A stretch of 64,000 bases of DNA from Vibrio pelagius (GCF_024347575.1 NZ_AP025503.1:1178001-1242000); one strand, 5' to 3'. Positions 31,901-40,632 are shown, counted from the first letter of the stretch. The notes: a model not told the origin generated them from the letters alone. Program-made: numbers and translations.

Positions 31901-32633
31901 CGGTACTGATTTCTCAGCAGTTGCTAGCCTATTGATTACCAAGCCAACTTTAGAGGCTATAAGTTTGACGGCGAAAAGTGTCACGTTGACGGAGTACCAT
32001 AATGTGAAAGTGGATGCTTTGGCTCATTACTCTGATGGTACGATCATTGATGTGACAGCTCAAAGTTCATGGTATTCGGGCCCGAATGTGTCTGTCGTTG
32101 AAGGCCTAGTAACTGCATCCCCTTTTGTCGAGGGCAGTACGTCATTTATTCACGCTACTTTCGATGGTATGGATTCAGATCCAATCGTCGTTACTATGCA
32201 GGCAGCGGAGCGAACTGAGGTTATAGGAAAAGAAACACCTTACTACAATGAAATTTCGAGCGATGTTGTCGATGTGTTGTCCTTCAAAGGGAGTGCCGTT
32301 ATAGATGGAATCTATGATGCTGATACTGAGCAACTTCTTGCTGGAGGGTATGGAGGAAGCTTAAATGCGAGTGACCGTGAGCGATACTCAGACCTAATGC
32401 ATATTGATGATGTTACCCATATCAAGGGAATTTATGGTACCGCTTGGAGTCGAGTTCCTATGCTTCAAGTTCTCGAATGGTATGAAGGTGATGTTGAGAA
32501 GCAAGTTGGCAAGTTGTATTCAGGTACTTCAGTAGAGGTGGGACTAGATAATAGTGTTCTGGGTATTATCGTGTTTTCATCTGCCGAATCTGTGCCTCGA
32601 TATGTGACGGGAATACAGTTTGTTTATAAGTGA
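28983..32633 (+). CDS. Large lipoprotein with about eleven Ig-like (Big_2) repeats and jacalin-like C-terminus
   Basis: 1216 residues. Lipobox LVSGCKND (Cys23). From about residue 38 to 1070 come roughly eleven tandem units of about 95 residues, each reading like SLPVGL...LSDGR..DVT.D..W.TSD.S.A.VSN...G.VTAL..G...V.ASG, the bacterial Ig-like (invasin/intimin-type) pattern. The last 130 residues differ: SFKGSAVIDGIYD, LAGGYGGSLN, THIKGIYGTAW and VTGIQFVYK resemble a jacalin-like beta-prism lectin. An adhesin or matrix protein at the cell surface is a fair inference. It may pair with the metallopeptidase upstream, which shares its accessory location. Confidence 0.85.
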   Translation: MNKLKPFLSFAVLFVLSFLVSGCKNDDREIINISADASVSSLVVTAEATSLPAGLSIGLKAEVVYQSGRVEDVTNSSEFSWSTNDAALAEVVVDSEGRVVLLGKSSGVVDVTVAGLVDGLNLESTLKLEVIEPVVIDTVLDFRSEFIPVGMSQQYSVYVYFSNGKYYELTDQLAVSWSTQDPEVASVSAGMVTALAMGSTEVEVTFSFKGKLYRAVAGLSVTESVVTELIVTPVVEELSEGLQANFTASVLLSDGRVIDVTQSDVTSWSTSSENVAVVSNDKETKGIVTGIGKGDTYVLASGSFNDKYLTAKVPLTVTDAVVTNLRIDNDGETIPLGFVQQYTASVELSNGAVFDVTNDDSIDWRTSDSSIASVSNATNAKGLVTSYEVGDVEVSVFGEFGGRKFNSSTNLSIGTAVVTSLAIEPRAVSIPAGLEHDFQVYANLSDGRAINITDDSSLYWHSTNPSVAKINDVSGSGGSVLAISEGTASILVSLVIGDESFEAETSLTVTKAKVVGLTVELVTPSVPVGLEGQALAYAHLTDGSIVDVTSNSAIHWSVNNSTLAYVSGDQLSSGVIKTFGAGVVDVIASAELEGMEFKGVTSFEITNAIVTEMSVLPVLNPIPVGLTYNFETQATLSDGRVIDVTGDSAINWKTSDPSIASISNAEGSEGSALGLAVGEVYVTATGFNNGKKFESSVLVSISDAVVVDLLLKCPNDTLPLGLEMECSVHAVMSDGSSSDVTQDDAIVWSSSNTDFASVTNLEPSKGKVKGQGVGQSLISVSGFSLSDSMSINVTDAVVVNLDVTPLNLSLPVGLDQPFSAFVRLSDGQILDVTGDESLAWKVSDSSVAVVSNYQGREGLVTALKPGAVDVIASGEANGVEFEAKVELIVTNAVVSTLSLSPDQQSLPVGHQLQYSAQVQMSDGTFIDVTMDEALHWRTSDSTQAVVSDLVGSKGVVTALKEGEVSVFVEGSANGTDFSAVASLLITKPTLEAISLTAKSVTLTEYHNVKVDALAHYSDGTIIDVTAQSSWYSGPNVSVVEGLVTASPFVEGSTSFIHATFDGMDSDPIVVTMQAAERTEVIGKETPYYNEISSDVVDVLSFKGSAVIDGIYDADTEQLLAGGYGGSLNASDRERYSDLMHIDDVTHIKGIYGTAWSRVPMLQVLEWYEGDVEKQVGKLYSGTSVEVGLDNSVLGIIVFSSAESVPRYVTGIQFVYK

Positions 32634-33064
32634 TTTATCCTATTTTCTCTAGCTGCTCGTTTTAATTACGTTTGAAATTTTTGGTAAGAAGAAAAATAGT
32701 ACTACTATTCAGTTTTTAAAACTCGAAAGATGCATCTTAGTGAATTTCCTGATAAGAGTATTGGGGTAGATATATGAAGCTTAAAACTTATTTCTTAGTT
32801 AAATACAAAGTTGTTATTAATCCTCCAAGTTGAACTTACGAACGGAATTTAGTGAGTTCATATAGTCAATAGAGTTTATAGATATTTAGATTAACGGGTT
32901 GTTAACTAAAAGCCTCATTTATTAACATGAATGAGGCTTTTATTTTCAAGGAAAACACATTGTAAAAATGGAGGAAGAGATAAGCATAAGTAATTATCAA
33001 ACTTGTATTACCGTGATAACTTACTTTAGGAATTTTGTTGTCACACCATTTTATTCAAGTGATG
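32634..33064. other. Intergenic region after the Ig-repeat gene
   Basis: 430 bp, AT-rich, between convergent genes. It contains a bidirectional terminator at 32908-32947 and one copy of the 12-mer AAGTTGAACTTA (32827-32838). No coding sequence is supported. Confidence 0.5.
32908..32947. terminator. Bidirectional terminator
   Basis: Stem AAAAGCCTCATT / AATGAGGCTTTT with a 10-nt loop and T-rich tail; A-rich on the other side, so usable from both strands. Confidence 0.85.
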
Positions 33065-33922
33065 CTATAAGTCTATCGGTATAGGGTTAATAGAGCTGAG
33101 TTGCGCTTTTATTTTTTTTCTGAGGTTTACGTGCAGGGGATTTGTCTCATCTCGTTTATGATAAATGAACATGTAGGGTATCGTGTCAATGGCTATTGGG
33201 CTCTCTAAGATCTGTAGCTTCATTGTTTTGCTCCATTTCATCGCGAATGAAAGAGAGACCAAGCCAAGACAGTTTCGTTGTGCCACGTACATAGCCATTC
33301 CAGCCAGAGAAGATGTGACTATTTCTATATTTCTTTCTTTAATAGGTTCTTTAGCTAACTGATCGAAGCCAGATGTTTTATTCCATATGCCGGAAAATAT
33401 GCAGTGACTTTCTCGATAGTAGTCATTTTTTGTCAGTGTACCTTGAATGCGAGGGTGATTTTGACGGCAAATTACAACAGCGGGTTCTTCATAAGCAGTC
33501 TCAACCACAAATGAAGACTCTTTAGTAACAATAGTATCTATTGCTAAGTCGACTCGTTGCTGTCTTATATGCTCAAATAACTCATATTTTTCTGGTTGTG
33601 ACTCTTGAAAAATAACATTGTCTATTGGGTTTAAACTGTGAAGGAGTGTTTCCGAGCAGCTGACTTTAAATGACTTTTTCTCAGAAATTGCATTGTCAAC
33701 AATACTTATTGCTTGTTGAAACTGAGGAACAAGTTGATATGCCATTGAGGTTGGTTCTATTCCTCGCCCTTTTTTTACAAAAAGTTGTTTTCCAATAACT
33801 TGTTCTAAGCGTCTCACCGACGCACTGACTGCTGGTTGGGTAAGTCCAAGATGTTCAGCTGCTTTAGTAAATGATTTGTATTCAGCAACAACTAAAAAGG
33901 TTTGGATTAAATTTAAGTCCAT
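33065..33922 (-). CDS. LysR-family transcriptional regulator
   Basis: 285 residues. N-terminal winged helix-turn-helix (LNLIQTFLVVAEYKSFTKAAEHLGLTQPAVSASVRRLEQVIGK), followed by a substrate-binding-like effector domain. It is divergent from the sulfatase gene with 138 bp between them, the usual arrangement for a LysR regulator and its target, so control of the sulfatase/maturase genes is likely. The effector is unknown; a sulfate ester or desulfated product is possible. Confidence 0.93.
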   Translation of the reverse strand: MDLNLIQTFLVVAEYKSFTKAAEHLGLTQPAVSASVRRLEQVIGKQLFVKKGRGIEPTSMAYQLVPQFQQAISIVDNAISEKKSFKVSCSETLLHSLNPIDNVIFQESQPEKYELFEHIRQQRVDLAIDTIVTKESSFVVETAYEEPAVVICRQNHPRIQGTLTKNDYYRESHCIFSGIWNKTSGFDQLAKEPIKERNIEIVTSSLAGMAMYVAQRNCLGLVSLSFAMKWSKTMKLQILESPIAIDTIPYMFIYHKRDETNPLHVNLRKKIKAQLSSINPIPIDL

Positions 33923-34060
33923 TTCCTGACCTATAAGTTTTATTTATGTAATAACGAAAGTTGAACTTATTTATTCGCAATCAAATTAGGTTTATTTTGA
34001 AAACATCTCGGTTTTCTCTACGTAACCGAGTTTACCAATAATAGATTGATGGAGTCTAGT

Positions 34061-35566
34061 ATGACAATGAACGGCAAAAAGCTTCTTTTGAATGCTTGCA
34101 CGCTTGCTATTGGCGCAGCATCGGCGAGCGCTTATTCAGCAGAAAAACCTAATATTTTAGTTATCTTTGGCGATGACATTGGTTATTGGAACATCAGTGC
34201 CTACAACGGAGGTATGTTAGCCTACAACACTCCAAATATTGATAGCATTGCTAAAGAAGGTGCAAGATTCACTAACTTTTATGGTCAACAAAGTTCAACC
34301 GCTGGCCGTTCAGCTTTCATTACAGGTCAAATGCCTAAACGTACTGGTTTATCGAAAGTTGGCATGCCTGGTGCAAAACAAGGTCTATCTAAAGAAGATC
34401 CAACAATTGCGACAATGCTTAAAAACTTAGGTTATGCCACCGGTCAATTTGGTAAGAACCACTTAGGTGATCGTGATGAATATTTACCTACAAGTCATGG
34501 TTTTGATGAGTTTATGGGTAACCTTTATCACCTAAATGCGGAAGAAGAGCCGGAAAATGGAGATTACCCGAAAGACCCAGAATTTAAGAAGAAATTCGGA
34601 CCGCGTGGTGTTATTCATTCTTATGCAGACGGAAAAATTGAAGACACCGGTGCTCTGACTCGCAAACGCATGGAGACGGTGGATGATGAAACGTTAGACG
34701 CAGCGGAAACTTTTATTGATAAGCAAGTTAAAGCTGATAAACCATTCTTTGTTTGGTACAACTCTACCCGCATGCATAACTTTACTCATATTCCAGAAAA
34801 ATATGAGGGTTCTACAGGCGCAGGCTTCTATGCTGATGGCTTGAAGCAACATGATGATCAAATCGGACAACTGCTACAGAAAGTTAAAGATCTAGGTGTG
34901 GATGACAACACTATTATTGTCTACACGACGGATAACGGTCCAATGATCAATTTATGGCCGGATGCAGCAATGACACCGTTCCGTAGTGAGAAAAACACGG
35001 GCTGGGAAGGTGGGTTCCGCGTACCTGCACTTATTAAATGGCCAGGTCATATTAAGGCTGGCGAAACTTTGAATGGTATTACATCACTAGAAGATTTCTT
35101 CCCAACGTTATTGGCTGCAGCTGGAGAGAATGATGTAAAAAATGAGCTACTTAAAGGTAAAAAAGTCGGTAAAACTGACTACAAAGTCCATCTCGATGGC
35201 TATAACCAACTACCTTATCTAACAGGTAAAACAGACAAATCTGCTCGCAATGAGTTCTTCTACTGGAGTGATGATGGTGACCTTGTTGCAATGCGTCAAG
35301 GAAAGTACAAGTTTCACTTTGCCATTCAAGAAACAGAAACTGGCCTAGATATCTGGCGTAAACCATTCACGAAACTTCGTGCACCGATGATCTACGACTT
35401 AAGTATCGACCCATTTGAGCGTGGCGACACCGGTATGGGTTACGACCGCTGGGTCTATGAGCGTTCATTCTTATTTGCTCCTGCAATGGAAGGTGTCAAG
35501 AAAATGATGGCAACGTTTGATGAGTTCCCACCTCGTCAGACTCCAGGTTCATTTGTACCTAAGTAA
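34061..35566 (+). CDS. Secreted Ser-type sulfatase (arylsulfatase family)
   Basis: 501 residues from the ATG at 34061, preceded by ATGGAG at good distance. Signal peptide residues 1-27 (cleavage near ASAYSA-E). Metal ligands are in ILVIFGDDIGYW (Asp38/Asp39) and YTTDNGP. The formylglycine signature is SSTAGRSAFITGQ; Ser79 in S-T-A-G-R would be converted to formylglycine, a Ser-type site that needs a radical-SAM maturase, which is the next gene. It hydrolyses sulfate esters in the periplasm; algal or host glycans or choline sulfate-like compounds are possible substrates, not shown. Confidence 0.93.
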   Translation: MTMNGKKLLLNACTLAIGAASASAYSAEKPNILVIFGDDIGYWNISAYNGGMLAYNTPNIDSIAKEGARFTNFYGQQSSTAGRSAFITGQMPKRTGLSKVGMPGAKQGLSKEDPTIATMLKNLGYATGQFGKNHLGDRDEYLPTSHGFDEFMGNLYHLNAEEEPENGDYPKDPEFKKKFGPRGVIHSYADGKIEDTGALTRKRMETVDDETLDAAETFIDKQVKADKPFFVWYNSTRMHNFTHIPEKYEGSTGAGFYADGLKQHDDQIGQLLQKVKDLGVDDNTIIVYTTDNGPMINLWPDAAMTPFRSEKNTGWEGGFRVPALIKWPGHIKAGETLNGITSLEDFFPTLLAAAGENDVKNELLKGKKVGKTDYKVHLDGYNQLPYLTGKTDKSARNEFFYWSDDGDLVAMRQGKYKFHFAIQETETGLDIWRKPFTKLRAPMIYDLSIDPFERGDTGMGYDRWVYERSFLFAPAMEGVKKMMATFDEFPPRQTPGSFVPK

Positions 35567-35588
35567 CTTTGAAAAAACCATTAGTATT

Positions 35589-35606
35589 AGCGCTCTTCGG
35601 AGCGCT
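35589..35606 (+). terminator. UUCG-loop hairpin between sulfatase and maturase genes
   Basis: AGCGCTC-TTCG-GAGCGCT, a perfect 7-bp stem with the very stable UUCG tetraloop, followed by GTTTACC. The short T run makes it an attenuator or RNA-stability element more than a strong terminator. Confidence 0.55.
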
Positions 35607-35668
35607 GTTTACCTAAACGCCTCTTTTGTGTGTTGGGCGATTAGGTACATTAGAGAGTGAGTTAGAAA

Positions 35669-36970
35669 ATGAGTAAGTCATCCCCCCGCTATTCAACAAC
35701 AATGCCGATCATTCCGTTACGCACGGCTGCCAAACCAATAAACTCTGATGTGTACTCACGCCGATTTCATGTAATGGCAAAGCCTGGCGGAGCAAAGTGC
35801 AACATCGATTGTCAATACTGCTTTTATTTACACAAAGAAAATCTATTGCACCAAGACAAGCAGCCTGAAATGGATAATGCAACGTTGGAAGCATTCGTTA
35901 AAAGCTATATCGAGAGCCAGGATGGTGAAGAAATCGTTTTCTCATGGCAGGGCGGGGAGCCAACGTTACTCGGGTTGGACTATTTCCGCAATGTCGTCGC
36001 TCTGCAAAAGAAACATCAACCAAAGGGCGTTCGTATTGAAAATGACCTTCAGACCAATGGCATTTTGCTGAACGATGAGTGGTGCGCGTTCTTAAAAGAG
36101 CATAATTTCCTTGTTGGTTTGTCGATCGATGGACCACGAGAGTTGCACGACAAATATCGCAGAACCCGCAGCGATAAACCGACATTTGATTTGGTCATGA
36201 GAGCTGTTGATAAACTCAAAAAGTATGGTGTGAAGTTCAACGCGCTCGTTACGGTGAACAGTTACAATGCGAAATATCCCCTCGAAGTATATCGCTTCTT
36301 AACACAAGAGTTGGGTGTGACTTATATTCAGTTTTCGCCAGTGGTAGAAGCGAACAATTTTCAGACGACCGCCCCGCAATTTTGGAATGAGCAAATGATA
36401 CCCGTTAAGGGGAGTGAACTTGCTAGCCCCGGACATCCAATGTCTGTGGTAACCGATTGGTCCGTTGACCCTGAGGATTGGGGCGCATTTTTAATCTCGA
36501 CGTTTGAAGAATGGGTTAACAATGACCTTGGTCGAGTCTTAGTAAATCTGTTTGAGACAGCCGTTGCACAAGTTATGGGTAAACCGTCTCAACTATGTGT
36601 GACTGCAGAATTCTGCGGTAAGGGCCTAGCTATCGAACATAATGGTGACGTATTTAGTTGTGATCATTATGTTTACCCAGAATACAAATTAGCCAACATA
36701 AAAGAATACTCATTGAGCGACATGGTTCTATCTACACGTCAATTTGCTTTTGGAATGGCTAAGCGGGACTCCCTGCCTCAATACTGTATGCAATGTCCCT
36801 ATCTTTCGTACTGCTGGGGTGAATGCCCCAAGAATCGTTTAGTTAAAACGTCTGAAGGAGAGGTTGGCCTCAATTATTTGTGTTCAGGAATAAAGGCTTT
36901 CTTTGATTATTCACTTCCGATGTTGGTTGGGTTGGCTCAAATCTTAAGAAGTGAAGAGCGGAAGGATTAA
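35669..36970 (+). CDS. Anaerobic sulfatase-maturating enzyme (radical SAM, AtsB/anSME type)
   Basis: 433 residues. Radical-SAM cluster motif CNIDCQYCFYLHKE near residue 46, GGEPTLLG and FSWQG following it, and a C-terminal SPASM region with cysteines in CVTAEFCGKG, FSCDHYVYPEY, YCMQCPYLSYCWGECPKN and YLCSG. The enzyme oxidises the active-site Ser or Cys of a sulfatase to formylglycine without oxygen. Its location right after a Ser-type sulfatase fits the known AtsA/AtsB pairing in Klebsiella. Confidence 0.95.
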   Translation: MSKSSPRYSTTMPIIPLRTAAKPINSDVYSRRFHVMAKPGGAKCNIDCQYCFYLHKENLLHQDKQPEMDNATLEAFVKSYIESQDGEEIVFSWQGGEPTLLGLDYFRNVVALQKKHQPKGVRIENDLQTNGILLNDEWCAFLKEHNFLVGLSIDGPRELHDKYRRTRSDKPTFDLVMRAVDKLKKYGVKFNALVTVNSYNAKYPLEVYRFLTQELGVTYIQFSPVVEANNFQTTAPQFWNEQMIPVKGSELASPGHPMSVVTDWSVDPEDWGAFLISTFEEWVNNDLGRVLVNLFETAVAQVMGKPSQLCVTAEFCGKGLAIEHNGDVFSCDHYVYPEYKLANIKEYSLSDMVLSTRQFAFGMAKRDSLPQYCMQCPYLSYCWGECPKNRLVKTSEGEVGLNYLCSGIKAFFDYSLPMLVGLAQILRSEERKD

Positions 36971-37037
36971 TACTGACGATTGTTCTTGTTTCTTTAGACG
37001 AAATTTACAATTTTTTAATCAGACTCGGGGAGAGAAA

Positions 37038-38021
37038 ATGAACCACGCACAACAAGCCATTAATGAATTAATCGAACAAACTGAAAAAAGCGTCATTGGC
37101 CAAAGCCATGTGGTTCAGGCTTTGGTGATAGGGTTGCTGACCAATGGTCACGTACTTTTAGAGGGCTTACCGGGAACGGCAAAAACGCGCTCGGTGAAGT
37201 CACTTGCAAACCTACTTAACACCAGCTTTGGTCGTATTCAGTTTACTCCCGACTTATTACCTTCAGACGTAACAGGTACCGAAGTGTACCAAGAGTTGGA
37301 TGGCAAGCCTCAGCTGCACTTCCAACCGGGACCAATCTTCAACAGCATTGTGTTGGCGGATGAGGTGAATCGTGCGCCAGCAAAAGTTCAAGCTGCACTG
37401 CTAGAAGCGATGGCAGAAGGCACGATTACGGTGGGTGATAAGACCCACGTCTTGCCTGAGTTGTTCATGGTGCTTGCAACACAAAACCCAGTGGAACAAG
37501 AGGGTACTTACCCACTGCCAGAAGCGCAGATGGACCGTTTTATTATGAAAGTGACCGTCGACTACCCAGAAGATGAGGCAGAGCGTGACATTATTCGCTT
37601 GGTGCGCAGCGAAGAGTTGGGTTCAGAAACCAGTAGCGAATTAGTGACGCCACAACACATTGAACCAGAGCTCGTTATTGAAGCGCGACGCCAATTACCA
37701 AACATTACTGTTTCCGATTTAGTCGAGAACTACATCGTGGCGCTTGTGATAGCGACACGTAAACCAGAGCGTTACGCTGATTCCTTGCTACAAAAATGGA
37801 TCGAAATCGGCTCAAGTCCTCGCGCCTCAATTGCCTTAGACAAATGCGCGCGTGCTTATGCGTGGCTACAAGGGCGTGATCATGTAACGCCTGATGATGT
37901 GCGTGCAATGGTGCCATCGGTGCTGGGACATCGCTTCTCACTTTCTTACGATGCACTTGCCGATGGTGTTGATCATCAACGTGTGGTGCAAGAATTACTT
38001 GATTGTGTAGAAATCGGATAA
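37038..38021 (+). CDS. MoxR-family AAA+ ATPase
   Basis: 327 residues from the ATG at 37038, which has GGGGAGA upstream; the frame is open further back but without a good start. Walker A is LLEGLPGTAKTRSVKSL near residue 37, Walker B VLADEVNRAPAKVQ near residue 100, sensor 1 in VLATQNPVEQEGTYPLPEAQ. MoxR ATPases act as chaperones with VWA-domain proteins. First gene of a six-gene cluster whose members overlap or touch. Confidence 0.95.
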   Translation: MNHAQQAINELIEQTEKSVIGQSHVVQALVIGLLTNGHVLLEGLPGTAKTRSVKSLANLLNTSFGRIQFTPDLLPSDVTGTEVYQELDGKPQLHFQPGPIFNSIVLADEVNRAPAKVQAALLEAMAEGTITVGDKTHVLPELFMVLATQNPVEQEGTYPLPEAQMDRFIMKVTVDYPEDEAERDIIRLVRSEELGSETSSELVTPQHIEPELVIEARRQLPNITVSDLVENYIVALVIATRKPERYADSLLQKWIEIGSSPRASIALDKCARAYAWLQGRDHVTPDDVRAMVPSVLGHRFSLSYDALADGVDHQRVVQELLDCVEIG

Positions 38022-38033
38022 GCAGGAGGGACT

Positions 38034-38996
38034 ATGGCAAAGCCAACGCTTGCTCCTCAATCCCAAGGGCTCGATCCTCGCTTGTATTGTGATTACGCTC
38101 GCTTAGTGCGTTTACAAGCACAAGCCGAATCCTTCAGCCTGCTGCCTCACTTAAAAGCGGGCAGTGTGCTTTCTGGGCGGCACAACTCATTATTCCGTGG
38201 GCGTGGTCTGAACTTCGAAGAGCTGCGTCATTACCAGCTAGGGGACGACATCCGAAACCTAGATTGGAAAGTCACCATGCGCACAGGCAAGCCCCATGTG
38301 CGCAGTTACACCGAAGAAAAAGACCGCAATGTGATTGTTTGCGTTGATCAGCGTAGTGCGATGTTTTTCGCCTCGACCGAGGTCATGAAATCTGTGGTCG
38401 CTGCTGAAGTGGCGGCTATGTGTGGTTGGCGAGTATTGAAAGACGGTGACCGAGTTGGGTTTGTTATCGCCTCTGATTCTGCTCTATACCACAGCAAAGC
38501 TCAGCGTTCCCAAAACGATTTGCTCGCTCAACTGAAACGACTCTCTCAAGCCAACCAGCGCTTAAATGTGGACTCGTTAGATTCAGACAAAGTGACGTTC
38601 AGTAAATGGATTGAGCTCATCAAACGGATGAAGCTAAAACAATCCACGTTGATTTTCATCAGTGATTGGCGCGATTGCGAAGAGCATCATCTTGATCATC
38701 TTAAGCAGCTTCAACAGCACAACGATGTCCTCGCGGTGATGGTAAGTGATCCTTTAGAGCAGTCGCTTCCTCAAGATTTGGCGAAAGTAAAATGGGTGAT
38801 TGGTGATGGTCGTTACCAGCTCAATTTAGACAGTAAAGCCAAAGTCGATGCCGCCAGCGCCAGTTTGGTTGAGAAAGCTCAGTTACAACGTCAATCACTG
38901 GCACAACTCATGGCAATCAAAAAGCTGCCTCATATCGAAATCGACACAACCGGTGACCACATTACTCAATTCCAAAAACTCGTTGGAGGCCGATAA
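38034..38996 (+). CDS. DUF58 domain protein
   Basis: 320 residues. The DUF58 signature FEELRHYQLGDDIRNLDWKV lies near residue 65, followed by RSYTEEKDRNVIV and a VWA-like fold. Members are regular partners of MoxR ATPases; molecular role unclear. Cytoplasmic by sequence (no signal or helix). Its stop codon abuts the start of the next gene. Confidence 0.92.
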   Translation: MAKPTLAPQSQGLDPRLYCDYARLVRLQAQAESFSLLPHLKAGSVLSGRHNSLFRGRGLNFEELRHYQLGDDIRNLDWKVTMRTGKPHVRSYTEEKDRNVIVCVDQRSAMFFASTEVMKSVVAAEVAAMCGWRVLKDGDRVGFVIASDSALYHSKAQRSQNDLLAQLKRLSQANQRLNVDSLDSDKVTFSKWIELIKRMKLKQSTLIFISDWRDCEEHHLDHLKQLQQHNDVLAVMVSDPLEQSLPQDLAKVKWVIGDGRYQLNLDSKAKVDAASASLVEKAQLQRQSLAQLMAIKKLPHIEIDTTGDHITQFQKLVGGR

Positions 38997-39548
38997 ATGA
39001 CAGACTTACACACGCCTCCAAGCACGTATATTCTGCGTGAGCTGCATGACGTCGCGGTGCCAGAAAGCGTCAGCTGGGTGCCACAAACCATTGGTTGGAA
39101 GATCCTTGCCATTGTCGGTGCGATTGTACTCATGTGTGTCGGCTACCGACTGGCACACCATTGGTGGGATAACCGTTACCGTAAAGAAGCTATTGAAGCC
39201 ATTTCTCGTTTAACACCAGATGACGCCAGCATGCCGAAAGCGCTGTTCTCGACTCTGAAAATCGTCTTGATTCATCTTGATAGCTCTCATGCTCGTTTAT
39301 TTGATACCTCGTTCCTGAGCAAGTTAGATGAGCTTAACCCCAAGCATAAAATGTTTGATGACGAAGTCTCCAAGCGTTGGCTGCAAAGTATCGTTGACCC
39401 AAGCGTTGAACTGGAAAAAACAGAGCGTTTACAACTTCTTGAACGCGCAACTGAGTGGGTGAAAGAGCACGATGAGAACGCTCACAACATTGAAAAGCGC
39501 ACGCTTGCCTACAAAGCGCGTGCATTAAAAGGAGGTCGCCATGGGTGA
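38997..39548 (+). CDS. DUF4381 membrane protein
   Basis: 183 residues. The opening LHTPPSTYILRELHDVAVPESVSWVPQT and one membrane helix (residues about 33-53, ILAIVGAIVLMCVGY) match the DUF4381 family, which occurs in MoxR-VWA clusters. The C-terminal part is charged and cytoplasmic or periplasmic. It overlaps the next gene by 8 bp; no biochemical role is known. Confidence 0.88.
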   Translation: MTDLHTPPSTYILRELHDVAVPESVSWVPQTIGWKILAIVGAIVLMCVGYRLAHHWWDNRYRKEAIEAISRLTPDDASMPKALFSTLKIVLIHLDSSHARLFDTSFLSKLDELNPKHKMFDDEVSKRWLQSIVDPSVELEKTERLQLLERATEWVKEHDENAHNIEKRTLAYKARALKGGRHG

Positions 39549-40632
39549 TCTTCTTGCTTCATGGCTGGACATGAGCAGTTTTGAGTTTGAGCATCCGCTT
39601 TGGTTCATCATCTTGCCGCTGCCTTTAGTAGTGTATTTCCTCGTCCCAGCTTACCGCACCAAACAAATGGCCATCAAAGTGCCGTTCTTTAGTCAGCTTG
39701 TGGACGCCATTGGTGAAACCCCATCAGAAGGGGCAAGCCAACTCACTCCGAGCTGGTGGCAGCGCGCAACGCTCATCATCTCTTGGCTTTTGGTCGTGAC
39801 CGCAATGGCAAAGCCGACAGTGCTTGGCGAGCCACAGGTGCGTGAAAGCTTAGGCCGAGATGTTATGGTCGTCGTCGATTTGTCTGGCTCAATGGCAGAG
39901 CAAGACTTCACGTCCAACACCGGTGAAAAGATTTCTCGTCTCGATGCTGCCAAAGAAGTATTAAGTGACTTTGCCAAAACGCGCAAAGGCGACCGCTTAG
40001 GGTTAATCTTGTTTGGCGATGCGGCATTTGTGCAAACGCCATTCACGCCCGATCAAAAAGTGTGGCTAGAGTTGCTTAACCAAACGGATGTGGCGATGGC
40101 TGGGCAAAGCACTCACTTAGGTGATGCAATTGGTTTGGCGATTAAGGTGTTTGAGCAAAGTGAAAAGTCGCGTACCGACGTAGAAGATAGCAAAGAGAAA
40201 GTCGCCATTGTTCTAACGGATGGTAATGATACCGGAAGCTTCGTTGAACCGATTGATGCGGCGAAAGTCGCGAAAGCCAAAGATGTACGCATCCACGTGA
40301 TTGCAATGGGTGATCCACAAACCGTGGGTGAAACTGCACTAGATATGAAAACGATCAAACGTATTGCGAAAGAGTCCGGTGGTGAGGCGTTTGAAGCGCT
40401 CAACCGTGACGAACTTGCTAAAGCCTATGATGAGATTGGTAAGTTAGAGCCACAGATCTATGAGAGTACCACTTACCGTCCTAAGCAAAGTTTGCATCAT
40501 TACTTAATGGCTTTGGTGGTTGCGATGTACTTAACCGCGTTCTCGTTGGCGACATTTAAGCGTCGTCGACTATCAGTGAACAGTGACGGTTCTGCACAAA
40601 CAGACAACGTAGAAGGAGAGCGCCATGTTTGA
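39541..40632 (+). CDS. VWA-domain membrane protein (BatA-like)
   Basis: 363 residues. Membrane helices at about 22-38 and 75-92, a VWA domain from about 110 with a complete MIDAS (VVVDLSGSMAEQDF; then TDGNDTGSF), and a final helix near 322-342. BatA-type proteins bind metal-dependent partners and are served by MoxR ATPases. It overlaps the genes on both sides by 8 bp. ATG has GGAGGTCG upstream. Confidence 0.93.
   Translation: MGDLLASWLDMSSFEFEHPLWFIILPLPLVVYFLVPAYRTKQMAIKVPFFSQLVDAIGETPSEGASQLTPSWWQRATLIISWLLVVTAMAKPTVLGEPQVRESLGRDVMVVVDLSGSMAEQDFTSNTGEKISRLDAAKEVLSDFAKTRKGDRLGLILFGDAAFVQTPFTPDQKVWLELLNQTDVAMAGQSTHLGDAIGLAIKVFEQSEKSRTDVEDSKEKVAIVLTDGNDTGSFVEPIDAAKVAKAKDVRIHVIAMGDPQTVGETALDMKTIKRIAKESGGEAFEALNRDELAKAYDEIGKLEPQIYESTTYRPKQSLHHYLMALVVAMYLTAFSLATFKRRRLSVNSDGSAQTDNVEGERHV

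Noticed and set aside
28983..32633. Repeat-rich region considered as a possible CRISPR or DNA-level tandem repeat
   Set aside because: The repeats are protein-level Ig-like units with strongly diverged DNA, all in one open frame.
32774..32833. Short plus-strand frame of 19 codons (starting MKLKTYFLV)
   Set aside because: Too short, weak ribosome-binding region, and no conservation evidence available.
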